Shown here in pieces: positions 11,974 to 20,925 of a stretch of 64,000 nt of DNA (its first letter is position 1; every line of letters starts with the position of its first letter). The position numbers and the translations under genes were made by a program. The notes beneath the pieces were generated by a model. It did not search any database and was not told the origin of the DNA. It worked only from the letters and a program-made list of their open reading frames with translations. Source of the stretch: Ypsolopha sequella (lineage: Eukaryota > Arthropoda > Insecta > Lepidoptera > Ypsolophidae); NCBI GenBank assembly GCA_934047225.1, contig OW203986.1, positions 14,015,221 to 14,079,220 on the forward strand, in the 5' to 3' direction.

Positions 11974-13137
11974 AAGAAAGAAAGAAAGAAAGAAAAAAGT
12001 TTATTTGTCTAAAAAAAAAACACATAAAAGTAACACGACATAATTATACACAAAAATACATTAAACAAAAAGGAGACAGCTCAGCATATGCTGTGAGCAT
12101 GGTAAACATGTCTACACAGCGCTGATTTTCAGCTGATCCTGTATCATCTCCAATTAATCATAAATTTCGGTAGGTGATGCACAATATACAAGCAACTATT
12201 CTACGACATAACAATAAAATAAAATAAAAAAAATATATATAAAAAAATACACACCAATTACAATTTTGCAGAAACAAAAATAAACTTAAATTAAAACCAC
12301 TATTGAAAAATAATATTAGGTAGGTACTAACATAAACAAATTGAGCACAAAAAAAACATTTGGTTTTAACGGCTTTCCTGCTTTTGTTTGTCAAAAAGAT
12401 GTTTTTTTAATTTTGACTTAAACATGTGAACTGTCACAGACTTGCGTAAAGGGGGAGGCAGATTGTTCCAGATCTTTGCGGCCGCGTACTTGAAACTTCC
12501 CCTGAAGCCAGATCTTACATGTTTCGGCAGAATCATCAAGTTAAATTGCCTACTGCGAGTTTCACGACTGCACACTTCACGAGCCCAAACAAACTTTGTG
12601 TAAAGATACAACGGTCTTTTGCCATGTACAACCTTATGAACGAGACTGGCTAGATGTACAGTCCTTCGAGCCTCCATCTTGAGTATTCCTCTCTCGTTCA
12701 AAAAGGGTGTAATATGAGCTCGTTTTGGTACCGAGAAGCAAAACCTTGCGCATGCGTTTTGAACTCGCTGAACTGCTCGTGAAGTTTTCGCGTATAGTTT
12801 CGGACCATAAACGACATCACAGAAGTTAAACAATGATAGCACCAAGCTCTCTGTAAGCGTGATGCGGATTTTTTCAGAGAGGTAAGGACGAATGCTATAC
12901 AGTGTCTTGAGTCTGAAAAAGGCGTTTCTAATTTTGGAGTTTATGTGGTCTGAAAAATTTAACTCTGAGTCCATTATAAGGCCCAGGTTTCGCGCTTTTG
13001 TGACTCTTTCGATGCTTTTGATTATCGATCCGTATCGAAGGATTTTGTTCACTGATCGAATGGCACTGATGCTTAGTACCTAATACTAAATATTTGGACT
13101 TCTGTGGATTGAGTACTAAGCAGTTCAGATTGACAGA
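11974..13137 (-). mobile_element. 5'-truncated non-LTR retrotransposon (LINE-A) inside the BEL-1 5' LTR
   Basis: The insertion interrupts the LTR between GACTGACTGAT and GACATCATC, which are contiguous at 28421-28438. TGAT is duplicated at both edges (11970-11973 and 13138-13141). On the minus strand the element ends in AATAAACTTTTTTCTTTC followed by (TTTC)n, the simple-repeat 3' tail typical of CR1/Jockey-group LINEs. Only the final part of ORF2 remains (see 12366-13137). It inserted after BEL-1 did. Confidence 0.85.
12366..13137 (-). pseudogene. LINE-A ORF2 fragment (end of reverse transcriptase and C-terminus)
   Basis: Minus-strand translation begins with SVNLNCLVLNPQKSKYLVLG, the block that follows the catalytic YADD motif of the reverse transcriptase. 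After a frameshift near 13050 it continues as ARNLGLIMDSELNFSDHI and ends with the AAKIWNNLPPPLRKS box that closes many CR1/Jockey-type LINE proteins. Everything upstream (endonuclease and catalytic RT motifs) is missing through 5' truncation, so it cannot be active. The stop codon lies at 12366 and is followed by a 3' UTR running to 11974. Confidence 0.85.
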
Positions 13138-13283
13138 TGATGACATCATCAAGTACTTTTCTCTGGTAGGAAATATTATACTTTATTTTGTAGAATATAA
13201 GCGGATGGAATCTACATGGACGTAGATCTGGGACAGCTTATGGGCCCCTGTTCCAGCTGCTAATATCCACCTTTTATCAAACA

Positions 13284-13306
13284 TTTTCTAGTAGCTTCGA
13301 GCGTGG
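13284..13306 (+). other. BEL-1 primer-binding site region
   Basis: Immediately after the 5' LTR, 13284-13306 contains TAGTAGCTTCGAGCGTGG. The minus-strand LTR at 31411 is followed by a similar but non-identical word with TGGTAGCAGAGCGTGG. The position and the TGG-like start fit a tRNA primer-binding site. I cannot name the tRNA with confidence. Confidence 0.4.
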
Positions 13307-13859
13307 TTTATCCTACCTTCAGATTATATTCATTTAAACAGTGGAACTGGGCGGCCCCAGTGTCATTGAACTTTAACATAGCTAGGCTTTTACATGGTTG
13401 TAATGTACATGTTATTGATGTAACAATAATATTGGATTTGTTTAGTGCTTTGAGTAGATAATTGATTCGAAGGGTTCGGTAATATCAATATAAATTGTTA
13501 ATTTAGTACATACATTTGTGATTGGGAAATCAACTTGTTAGTTAACATATTGTTATGTTGGCATGAATTTATGTACTTTCAAGTTATATACAAGTGCATA
13601 GTGGAATTTGCAATCAGGTTTGTGTGTATTGTATACACCAAATATAATTTAAATTTAGTATTGTTGTAATATGTAGGTAACCTAATTGTAACTTGTATTG
13701 TAGGTACACTACATAGTATTGTAATTGGGAATTACATTTGCTAATTAAATTCTATTTATAGGTAGGGTATCTATTGAGCAGTGCTTCTGTATTTTGTGCC
13801 GTGTCAGGGTGTTTGCTAAATAGTTTTTATTTATACATTTCCCGGTTCGTTGCGGCAAG
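13307..13859 (+). other. BEL-1 untranslated leader
   Basis: Non-coding leader between the primer-binding site and the gag start, AT-rich, no long ORF. It probably carries packaging and translation signals, but none can be recognised by eye. Confidence 0.6.
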
Positions 13860-15614
13860 ATGTCCAAGTCTCTCAAGGCTGCGTTGGCGAAGGAGCTCCG
13901 CTGGTTTACAACCGTCCAGGGATTGCTATCTCGATCGGATCGTGACACTGCAATCCTAGAGAGAGCCGAGCGGATGAATCAGCGGCTGGCTGACGCAGAG
14001 GCGGCTGTGGCAGCACTGGAGAAAATGGATGAGCCTATGGACGGGTATGTTACGGATTTAGCTCAGATAATGGGAATTTATGATGATATTACGGAGGCGG
14101 CCTCCATGATCAGGAAGCGACAATCGGGCGGCCCGGTTGTTAGCACACCTCGACCGGCAGATGGAGTGACGGGTAGGTTGCCGACTCTTCAACTCACACA
14201 TTTTAATGGGAGAATGGAAGAGTGGGTTTCTTTCAAAAATATGTTTACGTCATTAGTTGATTCTAGGGTAGACTTAACAAAGGGGCAAAAGATGGCATAT
14301 TTGATGTCAACTTTGGAGGGCGAGGCCAGGTCGCTCATCCAGCACCTCAGGGTGGAGGATGATCATTATGACATAGCGTGGGGCCTATTAAATGATAGGT
14401 ATCAGAATATCCGTTTGCTGGCGGATGCGCATGCGTCTCAATTGTTGACGTTGCCAAGAGTCATCAACCGGGCACAGCTGAGGCAGCAATTACTGACTCC
14501 GGTTACCGTCGCATGCAATGCCTTGAAGACATTGGGATTACCAGTGGACGAGTGGTCTTTTCTTCTCGTTCACATTATTTTAGGTAAGTTGCCGTTGGAC
14601 ATCCGGTCTCGTTTTGAACGGGAGTCTGCGGAACGAGATGGTGATAACTTACCGAAGTTCACGGACCTGATGAAGTTTTTGGAGTACGAAGCCAGGGTGG
14701 TGGAGTCTTCACAGCCGGATCCAGGGCCATCTGGGGCGCAGGTAGGGAAACCTGCTGGTTTCACGGGGCGTAGGGAACCACAAGGACCGCAGTCATCACG
14801 AGGACGTGGTATGGCACGGCTTGCTGCAACAGTCGTTGTTCCTGGACAACCGGCTTGTCTGCAGTGTGGTCAGATGGGACATAGCTTGTTGCGCTGCATG
14901 GAGTGGCTACGTCTACATGTTACAGATAGACGGCGGCTGGTTAAGCGTAACGGACTGTGTTTCGGCTGTCTGGGAAACCATTTTGAGCGAGATTGCCCCC
15001 GGCCTCAGAGATGTAATATGTGTGGCGGGCCACATCATGTAATTTTATGTGCCAATGTTTCAGGAGCGGCTTCACCGGTGCCGCAGCATCGGCGACCCAC
15101 GAGCGGGGGTGCTTCAGGGAGAACTCCCCCCCCCCCCTTGGACAACCGGAGAGGTGCTTCAGGGAGAACTCCTCCTCCCATAGTCCAGGGGAATCATGCT
15201 GCCGGACGAAACTCCCCTCCGTCGGAACGGAGGAATGCGGCGCGAGGCGCGCCCCCTCACCAGGAGGTGAGTCATTTACCTGTGCGTGGACCCGTAGGGG
15301 GCTTGCCTACGGGCTATCATGCATCTGGCCCTGTGGTGAATTGGGCCCCTACGGGCGGGGGTCAACTGGAGTTGTCAAGGGCTAGGCCCCCCCTCCCCGC
15401 GCCAGTTTCGGTACCTGCTGGCGTGGAACAGCGTGCTCAAACGGATTTCCGGGGTTATTCACCGCCGTGTCATGAGTACCCGCGTTTGGAATACCACCCG
15501 CCGTACTTCGGGAGAGCCTCAGGCTACGCTCCCCCCAGGATGGGGTTATGCACGCGCCAGCCGTACAACGCGCAATGGATTAATCCTGCAGTCCAAAGGC
15601 GGGATAATTTGTAA
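13860..15614 (+). CDS. gag: BEL-1 Gag
   Basis: A 584-residue Gag protein of a BEL/Pao retrotransposon. Residues 1-90 are rich in heptad-like leucine and alanine and probably form a coiled coil. About 105-270 is the DUF1759-type capsid region common to BEL/Pao Gag (LPTLQLTHFNGRMEEWVSFK and following). About 330-395 hold three zinc-knuckle motifs: CX2CX4HX4C, then two of CX2CX3HX4C (CFGCLGNHFERDC, CNMCGGPHHVILC), expected to bind element RNA. The C-terminal third is proline-rich with GASGRTPPP repeats. The start ATG at 13860 follows an AAG context and precedes the coiled coil. The frame ends in a single TAA and the downstream pol continues in the same frame (see 15612-15622). Confidence 0.9.
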   Translation: MSKSLKAALAKELRWFTTVQGLLSRSDRDTAILERAERMNQRLADAEAAVAALEKMDEPMDGYVTDLAQIMGIYDDITEAASMIRKRQSGGPVVSTPRPADGVTGRLPTLQLTHFNGRMEEWVSFKNMFTSLVDSRVDLTKGQKMAYLMSTLEGEARSLIQHLRVEDDHYDIAWGLLNDRYQNIRLLADAHASQLLTLPRVINRAQLRQQLLTPVTVACNALKTLGLPVDEWSFLLVHIILGKLPLDIRSRFERESAERDGDNLPKFTDLMKFLEYEARVVESSQPDPGPSGAQVGKPAGFTGRREPQGPQSSRGRGMARLAATVVVPGQPACLQCGQMGHSLLRCMEWLRLHVTDRRRLVKRNGLCFGCLGNHFERDCPRPQRCNMCGGPHHVILCANVSGAASPVPQHRRPTSGGASGRTPPPPLDNRRGASGRTPPPIVQGNHAAGRNSPPSERRNAARGAPPHQEVSHLPVRGPVGGLPTGYHASGPVVNWAPTGGGQLELSRARPPLPAPVSVPAGVEQRAQTDFRGYSPPCHEYPRLEYHPPYFGRASGYAPPRMGLCTRQPYNAQWINPAVQRRDNL

Positions 15615-15622
15615 CTAGCTTG
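15612..15622 (+). promoter_or_regulatory. In-frame gag stop with possible readthrough context (TAA CTA GCT TG)
   Basis: Gag (13860-15614) and Pol are in the same frame, separated only by this TAA. The next codon is CTA, and CUA after a stop codon is a known leaky context. The open frame continues from 15615 through the protease. The divergent minus-strand copy at 30575-30585 keeps the same TGTAACTAGCTTG word. The conservation argues against a random nonsense mutation, but readthrough itself is inferred. Confidence 0.5.
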
Positions 15623-15656
15623 CACAGCTACGAGTACGGAACCGCGGACGGTTCTG

Positions 15657-18600
15657 TTGCCCACCGTGATGGCTCACGTCTGGGGCCCTAAGGGGGATCG
15701 GGTTAGGGTCCGGGCCCTCCTCGACTCGGGTAGTCAAGGATGCTTATTGAGCACACGAGTAGCGCAACAATTGGGATTAAACTTGGAAGTTTCGTCGGTG
15801 CCGCTCCTAGGTATTGGTGGACTGGAGGTGAAACAGTCGTTAGGTCAAACACATTTCACCTTTTCATCGGTACGTTCCTCCACCATGAGAATTTCGACTG
15901 CAGCCATGGTTATGGACGAAATTGTCGGCTGGCAGCCTTCTTCGGACTTTCCACCGTCAATAATCTCGTGCACGTCAGGTCTGGATCTGGCAGACCCACG
16001 TTTTTATCATCCGTCCCCAGTCGATGTTCTCCTGGGTTCGGATGTGTTAGGATGGATCCTATTAGGTACTCAGAAGACTCTGGATCCCTCACCATTAGTG
16101 GCGGTTTCCACAATATTTGGGTTTTCTATAATGGGACCAGTCTTTGATGACTATGCTCCGGACGAGTTGAAAATCATAGCATCAGCATCTCTTGCCAAGA
16201 CGATGCAACAATTTTGGGAAATTGAGGAACCTCCCATGGTCTCTAGGGTGGACCCGGACCATGTAGAGTGCGAGGCATTTTTTCAAGCCAACACTACGAG
16301 GTTGAATTCCGGTCGTTTCGTAACTAGGTTACCATTTACTGTATCCTCTCCTGTTCTAGGTCAATCAAGGTCACTGGCAGAGAAAAGATTGTTGTCCATG
16401 GAGCGGCGCATGCAGCGCGACCTTGTGCTTCGCGATAAATATATAGAATTTATGCGCGAGTATGAAGCATTAGGTCACATGTCTCCGGCTCGAGTAGACT
16501 GGACGTCCACTGAGCATTACTTTCTGCCTCACCATGCAGTGTTGAAGGCTTCTTCGGGCAAACTGAGAACTGTGTTCGATGGTTCGGCCCCCACTTCTAC
16601 TGGGGTCAATTTGAATCAATGTTTACATTCCGGTCCCAAGTTACACCGGGATGTTATTGACGTTATTTTAAATTTCAGGAGACACCAGGTGGTGTTTGGA
16701 GCAGACATCAGGATGATGTTCCGGCAGACGGTTATCCACCCAGATGACAGGCGGTTTCAGCTGATTCTCTGGCGCGAACACCCGGATGATCCGGTAACCG
16801 TCTACGAGCTCAACACCAACACATATGGTTTGAAATCCAGTCCTTACATTGCTATTAGGTGCTTGTTGGAGTTGGCGGAGCAGGAACGAGCCCGCTTTCC
16901 CCGTGCGGCGGCCGCATTGGCACGAGATATCTATGTTGATGATGTGTGCACCGGGGCTCAAAATATTGAGGAGGCTCTCATATTACGGGACGAGTTAATT
17001 GCAATTCTTGCCACGGGAGGTTATGAACTTAGGAAATGGCTTTCAAATGACCCTAAACTGTTGGAAGGTATTCCGGAGGATCACCAACAGAATCCAAACT
17101 TATTTGCTGACGTAGAGGATCCTAACATGATAGCAGTATTAGGAATGAAATACCAACCTGTCAATGATATTTTCACGTTTCAGGTGGAATTGGAGTCACA
17201 GAGGGTCTGGACTAAGAGGACGGTGCTGTCCACGGTAGCTCGCATGTTTGATCCAAACGGTTGGATTTGTCCAGTCATCTTCTTGGCCAAGTGTCTTCTG
17301 CAGCAGCTCTGGACTCTGGGAGTTTCGTGGGACGAGCCGCTCATCGGGCCTCCGTTGGACACCTGGCTGGATTTAATCACCTCGATGGAGGAAGTCAATC
17401 AGGTGGCTTTGCCTCGTCGAATTTTACCGCCAGGCAAGTGTCAGGTGAGCCTTCATGGTTTTTGCGATGCATCTGAGCGGGGGTACGCTGCAGCAGTGTA
17501 TTTACGGACGGTTGATACCGGAGGCCGGGTCAACGTCGTATTAATTTTGGCGAAAAGCAAGGTTGCACCCATTCGCACCCGTCTGACTATTCCAAAATTG
17601 GAGCTAAGCGGAGCCCATTTGTTATCCAGGCTGTTAAACCATGTCTCTCGTGAGTTGGCCCCTACTGTTGACATTCAGAATGTCTTTGCTTGGTCAGATA
17701 GTCAAGTGGCGCTGGCATGGCTGCGTGCCGCTCCACATACTTTGGAAATTTTTGTAGGAAACCGGGTTTCTCAAATTCAAAATGTAGGAATTAACATTAT
17801 TTGGCGTCATGTTCCAGGTGATTGCAACCCAGCGGACTGTGCGCCTCGGGGTTGCACTGCTCCAGAACTGGTGTCTCATCCACTTTGGTGGAAACCAGAG
17901 TGGCTGGAAGGAGAGGAATCTTCGTGGCCTGTCCAGCAGGTGGACAGAACAGCCCAGATTTTGCCAGGGTTACGTGTTCACGCTCTGATCGTGGAACCGG
18001 CCTTGGATCCTGATTGGTTGCCTGGTCGATACAGCAGTCTGGATAAATTACTGGTAATTACTAGCTGGATGAAGCGTTTCATCCATAACTGTCGACATCC
18101 ACAAAATAAACTTTTGTCCCCAGCCGTGAGTGCAGAGGAGCGTCGGAACGCGATGATACACTGGGTTCGTGTACTTCAAGCGGACCGCTTCAAGTCGGAA
18201 CTTCAAATATTGCGTGAGGGTCGCGCCAAGCTGAAAGGAGCGGTCGCTAAATTGAATCCTTTCACAGACTCTGAAGGACTTTTGCGTGTTGGAGGCCGAC
18301 TTCGGCAAGCCGACCTGCCATACGGAAGTCGTCATCCCTTGCTTCTACCTAAAGGTGGACCTTTGGTGAAGCTCTTGGTGTCGGACCGGCACATTCGCAA
18401 TGCACACGCGGGCTGTACTGCCCTGATGGCGATACTACAGCGAGAGTACTGGATTTTGTCTGCTCGCCGAGTAATTCGTAATGTGCTTTTTAGTTGTTTT
18501 CCTTGTTACAGGATTAAGGCCTCTCTCATGCAGCCGCAAATGGGTGACCTACCTGCAGACCGGGTCAATCCTTCCAGGCCTTTTGACGGAGTTGGTACCG

Positions 18601-19040
18601 ACATGGCGGGACCATTCTCGGTCAAAACGTCCACCGTTCGCAACGCTCGGGTTGTCAAAGCATACCTATGTGTATTTGTGTGCTTGGCCACCAAGGCTGT
18701 CCACTTGGAAGTGGTTTCAGCTTTGTCTACTGAGGCTTTCGTCGCCGCGTTGGACCGTTTCGTGTCGCGTAGAGGTCTACCTTCACTTGTTCGCTCCGAC
18801 AATGGCACAAACTACAAAGGTACTGCTAACTATCTAAAAGATATTGATAATTTTTTTGTAAATAACTATGCTAGTTTAAGTCAAGTCTTCGCCCGGAAAG
18901 GGGTAACTTGGCGGTTCAGTCCTCCAAATTGCCCTCACTGGGGGGGGGGGATTTTTGAAGCTGCCGTCAAGTCGGCGAAGACCCACCTCCGCCGCGTTAT
19001 GAGCTTGCCACTGTATTTTGTAAAGTGGAAGCGGTCCTAA
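15657..19040 (+). pseudogene. pol: BEL-1 Pol (protease, RT, RNase H, integrase; broken near its end)
   Basis: The polyprotein is open for 1,127 residues from the first in-frame ATG; the true frame probably enters from gag at 15615. Aspartic protease: LLDSGSQ at about 21-27. Reverse transcriptase: about 300-440 with the catalytic box YVDD near 426. RNase H: GFCDASERG near 600 and WSDSQVAL near 680. Integrase: an H-H-C-C zinc domain at about 911-950, then D in VGTDMAG near 981, D in RSDNGTN near 1048 and E in FEAAVKS near 1100. The frame then shifts and stops at 19040. Compared with the homologous minus-strand copy at 29280-29360, about 25 nt are missing near 18998-19003. The last integrase part continues in another frame at 19025-19468. 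As it stands the element cannot make full-length integrase. Confidence 0.9.
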
Positions 19041-19468
19041 ATTCTCGTCCTCTCTGTCCCCTGTCTTCTGATCCAAACGACCTCGAGGTCCTCACTCCTG
19101 GCCATTTCTTGATTGGGCAGCCGCTCACTGCCTTGCCGGAATACCCCTGGAAGGGAGAACATACGACACGGTTGTCGCGTTTTCAAATGTTGCAACAAAT
19201 GGGCCAGGACTTCTGGAATCGATGGTCGGTTGAGTATCTGCATCTGTTGCAGCAAAGGGTGAAGTGGACAGACAGGACTGAGCCTCCTAGGGAAGGAGAT
19301 TTAGTTCTTTTGAAGGATATGAATTTGCCATCCTTGTTCTGGCGCCGGGGCCGTATATTAAAATTGATTTTTGGCGGAGACGGAACTCCACGTGTCGCAG
19401 AGGTGTTGGTCGAAGGTTCGATTTTGCGACGAGCCATGACAACTCTCTCTCGTCTCCCGGTTGTATGA
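19025..19468 (+). pseudogene. BEL-1 Pol C-terminal fragment (integrase tail) in shifted frame
   Basis: The 147-residue frame carries the end of the BEL/Pao integrase: VEAVLNSRPLCPLS, LTPGHFLIGQPL, then FQMLQQMGQDFWNRWSVEYL and WTDRTEPPREGDLVL. The last block is the DUF5641-like region that closes these polyproteins. It overlaps the preceding frame by 16 nt because of the upstream deletion. It ends at 19468, 36 nt before the 3' LTR. The apparent ATG is an internal codon and not a real start. Confidence 0.85.
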
Positions 19469-19487
19469 GCTAGCGGTCTGATTACTC

Positions 19488-19504
19488 CGCCCGGAGCGGG
19501 GGGA
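19488..19504 (+). other. BEL-1 polypurine tract
   Basis: The run CGGAGCGGGGGGA sits directly before the 3' LTR start TGTTATG at 19505, the expected place and composition for a plus-strand primer. The same run, reversed, borders the minus-strand LTR at 31996. Confidence 0.75.
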
Positions 19505-19731
19505 TGTTATGAATAAAATGTATATTTTTAGAACGCATCTGTCGAGTGTTCGGTTAACGATTTTGTTTTTTGTGTGTGGTAACACTGCGCTCTCTTACTT
19601 GGACGCCATTCCGAGGATCGGAGGTGTTTCTCTTATTATTTGTAAAATTAATGGTAAATAAGTAAAGAATTGATGTGGACATCTTAAAACCAACTATTAA
19701 GTCCAATATTTTGGCGTGAAGGCCACCTTTA
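19505..19731 (+). repeat. BEL-1 3' LTR, left part
   Basis: Matches 11531-11766 of the 5' LTR apart from a 9-nt deletion near 19704 and a few substitutions (for example CGACGG versus TAACGA). It breaks at GGCCACCTTTA, where LINE-B begins, and resumes at 28225. Confidence 0.9.
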
Positions 19732-19998
19732 TTCTTTATTCTTTATTCTTTAATGTACACAGAAAAGCAGTTAAAACATATAATTAAAAGATATGTACAC
19801 AGGCGAGCTTATCTCTAAAAAGAGATTTCTTCCAGCAAACCTAAGCGGGAAAGGGAAATTTTATTAAAACAAGTAATCATACATACGTGTACTACAAAAG
19901 ATATATCCTAAATAATATATTTATATATATATATATAAACAAAATATACATACATAATTATAATATACTTACTTACACTTACTTAATTATAATATACT

Positions 19999-20463
19999 TG
20001 TTCGCGCCACTTCTTGTGGCTCTCATACTGCGAGGTAGTTGTGAATTAATATTTGCAACTGTCATTTTCGCTGCATCTCCACCCGCTTAGTTTTGGACGC
20101 AAATCAATCAGTCGTCAATCAGAAGCCTTTCACGCCGGAGGTATACGCTGATTGTCATTCGACTAGGTCCTACCTCGACCCTACCGCCCGCCATTTTGAG
20201 ATCGCACCCGCTGTGCGCCTCATTTTCATCTATTACTATTACGAAGAAGATTAGCCGAGAAGAGCGCAACCAGGCACGAAGAGGAAGAAGAAAACCATCT
20301 TGGAGAACACCAGAGACTTGGTGGCTCAGGCGAAGCGTGGTTTGTGGTGCATGCAGCTCCTTCCCAAGGTCAGATCTTTCATCTTCGTAATTATTTCTCT
20401 TCACTTCCCGCTATTTTTAAAACCTATGGTGATACAAAGCACTGCCGTCATATCGCGTGCCCA
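19999..20463 (+). repeat. BEL-2 5' LTR
   Basis: 465 bp, TGTTCGCGCCAC...GTGCCCA. Identical to 25682-26146 except one base two positions from the end region. An antisense 98-codon ORF in it is present in both LTRs and is considered fortuitous. Confidence 0.95.
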
Positions 20464-20468
20464 TTTTT

Positions 20469-20487
20469 TGGCCATTCGAGCCGGATC
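20469..20487 (+). other. BEL-2 primer-binding site, tRNA-Tyr-like
   Basis: Five to six T residues after the LTR comes TGGCCATTCGAGCCGGATC. The block TTCGAGCCGGAT is complementary to the 3' end of eukaryotic tRNA-Tyr (...ATCCGGCTCGAAGGACCA), with two mismatches in the TGG-proximal part. The assignment is from memory of tRNA-Tyr and is moderately sure. Confidence 0.5.
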
Positions 20488-20925
20488 TAGATCCTTTTTA
20501 GGCCCTTTGATCTGCGATCTATAACCATTTTTTGGTATTTCCAACCGCTATCTTCATGTTCTTTGTCTAAAGAACACGTGAATTCCGCTCTAATTTTCAC
20601 TCTGCCCGCAGTATTACCCCGCATTCCCGCTCTTATTTGCATTATCTATGCATTAAAACCCCGCATTCGTCAAAATATTAGTGATTCCATTTCCTATATA
20701 CTGGAAATTATAAATTATCTACAGTGAAATACGCCATTCTGTTAATTTATCCGCTGCGATTATACCATTTGATCATTTCACAGAAAATATTATCTGCCTA
20801 CCTGCTAATTCTTAATATTATCGAGAGGTACTCGTACACAGGTTCGTCCGCCGCCCGTGTTATCTCTAACTCATTAGCATTATTCTATGTTGTAGTCAGT
20901 ATAAAACTTTCAATAGTTCTGGTAC

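Larger units (their letters stand above)
11531..13283 (+). repeat. BEL-1 5' LTR, split by a LINE
   Basis: LTR sequence occupies 11531-11973 and 13142-13283, totalling 585 bp, beginning TGTTATG and ending AAACA. The same 585-bp length is found for the minus-strand copy at 31411-31995. The 3' LTR matches it closely except for a 9-nt deletion (GTCTGAC region) and its own insertion. The intervening 11974-13141 is a LINE plus a duplicated TGAT. Confidence 0.9.

Noticed and set aside
20108..20404. 98-codon antisense ORF, also at 25791-26087
   Set aside because: It lies within the BEL-2 LTR and recurs only because the two LTRs are identical.
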